Made by a program: the position numbers and the translations under genes
Part shown: positions 62,355 through 64,000 of the stretch, one piece after another
Position numbering within the stretch: position 1 is the stretch's first letter
How the letters are laid out: each line of letters opens with the position of its first letter
NCBI RefSeq assembly: GCF_900221005.1
Contig: NZ_OBQI01000004.1
Location: 434,001-498,000 of the forward strand
Direction: 5' to 3'
Length of the DNA stretch: 64,000 nucleotides
Origin: Blastococcus aggregatus
GTDB lineage: Bacteria; Actinomycetota; Actinomycetes; Mycobacteriales; Geodermatophilaceae
The notes under the pieces: generated by a model
Seen by the model: the letters and a program-made list of their open reading frames with translations, nothing else
The model's database searches: none
Told to the model about the DNA's origin: nothing

Positions 62355-62878
62355 CGCTCCGCCCGGCCCGCGAGGACGACCTGCCGCTGCTGCGGGAGAT
62401 CGAGCGCGCGGCCGGGCGGTCCTTCGCCGCGATCGGCATGCACCTCGTCGCCGACGACGAGCCCCCGCCGCTGGAGGAGCTGCGCCGGTACGCCGACGGC
62501 GGCCGGGCGTGGGTGCGCACCGACGACGCCGACCGGCCGGTGGCCTACCTGCTGGCCGACGTCGTCGACGGCTGCGCCCACCTGGAGCAGGTCAGCGTGC
62601 ACCCGGACGCGGCCGGGCACGGTCACGGCCGGGAGCTCGTGGCACACCTGGAGGTCTGGGCGCGCGAGCAGGGCCTGCCGGCCGTCACGCTCACCACCTA
62701 TCGCGACGTCCCCTGGAACGGCCCCTACTACCGGCGGCTCGGGTTCGGCCCGGTCGCGCCGGCGGAGCTGACGCCCGGGCTGCGCGAGATCCGGCGCGAG
62801 GAGGCCGGGCGGGGCCTGGACCACTGGCCCCGCGAGGTGCTGCGGCGGGACGTGGCGCCGCCCGTCCCGCCTGCCTGA
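62351..62878 (+). CDS. GNAT-family acetyltransferase
   Basis: A 175-aa protein with a GNAT fold (TLRPAREDDLPLL start, LEQVSVHPDAAGHGHGRELVAHLE motif A, YYRRLGF motif B). Coupled to the peptidase gene by a 4-base overlap. Confidence 0.87.
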   Translation: MTLRPAREDDLPLLREIERAAGRSFAAIGMHLVADDEPPPLEELRRYADGGRAWVRTDDADRPVAYLLADVVDGCAHLEQVSVHPDAAGHGHGRELVAHLEVWAREQGLPAVTLTTYRDVPWNGPYYRRLGFGPVAPAELTPGLREIRREEAGRGLDHWPREVLRRDVAPPVPPA

Positions 62879-63073
62879 GCAGCGGCTCCATCCGTCGGCG
62901 CGACCGATCGGATACCGGAACCACAAAGTTCTCGCCGCGGCTGTAGTGACAACAGTTTCGGCTCGACCGGTCGGGCCGGTGTCCGTAAGAGCCTTCGATG
63001 ATCACGGTTCGATCATCGGCCGTCGAGCATCGCGGCCTGCGTCCCGACCGCGTCAGCCACGGAAGGCTTCCCC
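62879..63073 (+). promoter_or_regulatory. Control region of the camelysin-like gene with two dyads
   Basis: A near-palindrome CTGTAGTGACAACAG lies at 62941-62955, and a perfect 8-bp inverted repeat CGATGATC/GATCATCG with a 7-nt loop lies at 62996-63018, about 55 bp before the ATG. They may be operators for regulated expression of the exported proteins downstream. Confidence 0.45.
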
Positions 63074-63679
63074 ATGACCACGGCAGCACGATCCCGCTTC
63101 TCACCGGTCCAGGTCCTCGGCACCCTCGCCGCCGTCACCCTGGTGGGGGTGCTCGGGGTCGCCGGGACGACCGCCGCGCTGAGCGCCACGACTGACAACT
63201 CGCTCAACCAGTTCGACGCCGGGGAGATCGACCTCGCCGACAACGACGCGGGCTCGTTCCTCTACGACGTCGACAACCAGGAGCCGGGCGACACCGTCGA
63301 GCGGTGCGTGAAGGTCTCCTACACGGGCACCGCCGGCAGCACCGTCGCCCTGTACCTGGGCACGCCGGTCGGCAGCGTCGGCCCCTACGTCTCGATGACC
63401 GTCGAGGCGGGCACCCAGACGGGCACTCCGGTCTACCCCGACTGCACCGGGTTCGTCTCCGCGCAGTCGCTCTACAGCGGCACGCTCACCGGCTTCCGGA
63501 CCGACCACGGCAGTGTCGGGACCGGGGTCGTCTACAGCCCGAACGGCGTCGGCGAGCTGTGGGCGGACAACGACACCGTCGTCTACAAGGTCCGGCTCGA
63601 GCTCTCGTCCACCCCCCGCGGCCCGGGCGAGAACTTCTCCGGCCCGCACACCTACACATGGCGCGCCGACACCGCCTGA
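63074..63679 (+). CDS. Exported camelysin/TasA-like protein
   Basis: A 201-aa protein. A signal peptide (about 1-37, VLGTLAAVTLVGVLGVAGTTAALSAT) and a beta-sandwich with NSLNQFDAGEIDLADNDAG and GDTVERCVKVSYTGT resemble the CalY/TasA family, whose members form surface fibres or act as extracellular proteases. One cysteine pair may form a disulfide. The next gene also encodes an exported protein, suggesting a surface-structure operon that continues outside the window. Confidence 0.75.
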   Translation: MTTAARSRFSPVQVLGTLAAVTLVGVLGVAGTTAALSATTDNSLNQFDAGEIDLADNDAGSFLYDVDNQEPGDTVERCVKVSYTGTAGSTVALYLGTPVGSVGPYVSMTVEAGTQTGTPVYPDCTGFVSAQSLYSGTLTGFRTDHGSVGTGVVYSPNGVGELWADNDTVVYKVRLELSSTPRGPGENFSGPHTYTWRADTA

Positions 63680-63689
63680 GCAGGCCGGC

Positions 63690-64000
63690 ATGAGACGGCT
63701 CCCGCTGCGCATCGCGGGGGCAGTGGTCGGTGCCGGACTGGCCCTCCTCGCGCTCCCTGCGCTCGCCCCGGCGGCCGGACCGCCGGCGCTGCCGCTCACC
63801 GTCGACGCCTCCCTGGTCCGCAGCGGCGAGGTGGGCGTCGACGGGGCCGGGCACCTGCTCTCCGGCGCCGAGGTGCGGCCCACCGACCGGGGCGGCGCGC
63901 ACGCACGCACGCACCTCATCTCGCAGACCAGGCTCCCGGTCGACGTCACCGTCCAGGAGATCGGCCCACCCACCGGATGGGAGGAACAGCTGTGGCTTCG
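63690..64000 (+). CDS. Exported protein, 3' truncated by window
   Basis: The ATG at 63690 lies 10 bp after the camelysin-like gene. A signal peptide (RLPLRIAGAVVGAGLALLALPALAPAAG) is followed by a beta-rich start (LPLTVDASLVRSGEVGVDGAG). The frame stays open to the window end. Function unknown. Confidence 0.65.
   Translation, partial: MRRLPLRIAGAVVGAGLALLALPALAPAAGPPALPLTVDASLVRSGEVGVDGAGHLLSGAEVRPTDRGGAHARTHLISQTRLPVDVTVQEIGPPTGWEEQLWL

Overview
The window is high-GC actinobacterial DNA. The gene order nrdJ-nrdR-chiZ-lexA-hflX-dapF-miaA-miaB-recX-recA, the lhr-nei2 pair and the ftsK-rimO-pgsA-cinA-clgR block match the chromosomes of Mycobacterium and its relatives. B12-dependent ribonucleotide reductase, codon usage and general style suggest Geodermatophilaceae (Blastococcus, Modestobacter or Geodermatophilus type), but the genus is an inference.

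Region 1 (1-1,477) is chromosome: the 3' end of an AtuA-like gene and a quinone oxidoreductase-like gene with its terminator. Region 2 (about 1,478-18,416) is a roughly 17-kb Tn7/Mu-like transposon inserted exactly at the nrdJ stop codon. The 8-mer ATCAGCTG occurs at both junctions, 23-bp repeats lie inside the left end, and four 22-bp repeats lie inside the right end. Its transposition operon encodes a RecB-like PD-(D/E)XK nuclease, a DDE transposase, a short AAA+ ATPase, an unrecognised 388-aa protein and an HTH protein, all translationally coupled. Its cargo is: a reduced mercury module (merR, merA and a zinc-ribbon microprotein, no transporter seen); a four-gene TIR-HIT-membrane protein-hypothetical operon that looks like an undescribed defence module; a type III restriction-modification system with an accessory gene; and genes of unknown function around a helically phased GTGCC repeat array. 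The TIR-HIT part is visibly more A/T-rich than the flanking chromosome.

Region 3 (18,410-43,350) is a DNA-metabolism and stress core. It holds nrdJ/nrdR with a paired NrdR box, the divergent chiZ/lexA pair with two SOS boxes, hflX, dapF, miaA, miaB, an amino-acid ABC transporter (gluABCD type), PAP2 enzymes, ctaD, recX/recA with an SOS box, and a DUF3046 gene.

Region 4 (43,400-64,000) carries an MFS transporter, lhr helicase, an APH-like kinase, nei2, pspA, a PfkB kinase, TetR, clgR, cinA, pgsA, rimO, ftsK, an S9 peptidase and acetyltransferases. It ends in a camelysin/TasA-like secreted protein and the start of a second exported protein. No rRNA, tRNA or CRISPR array was seen.
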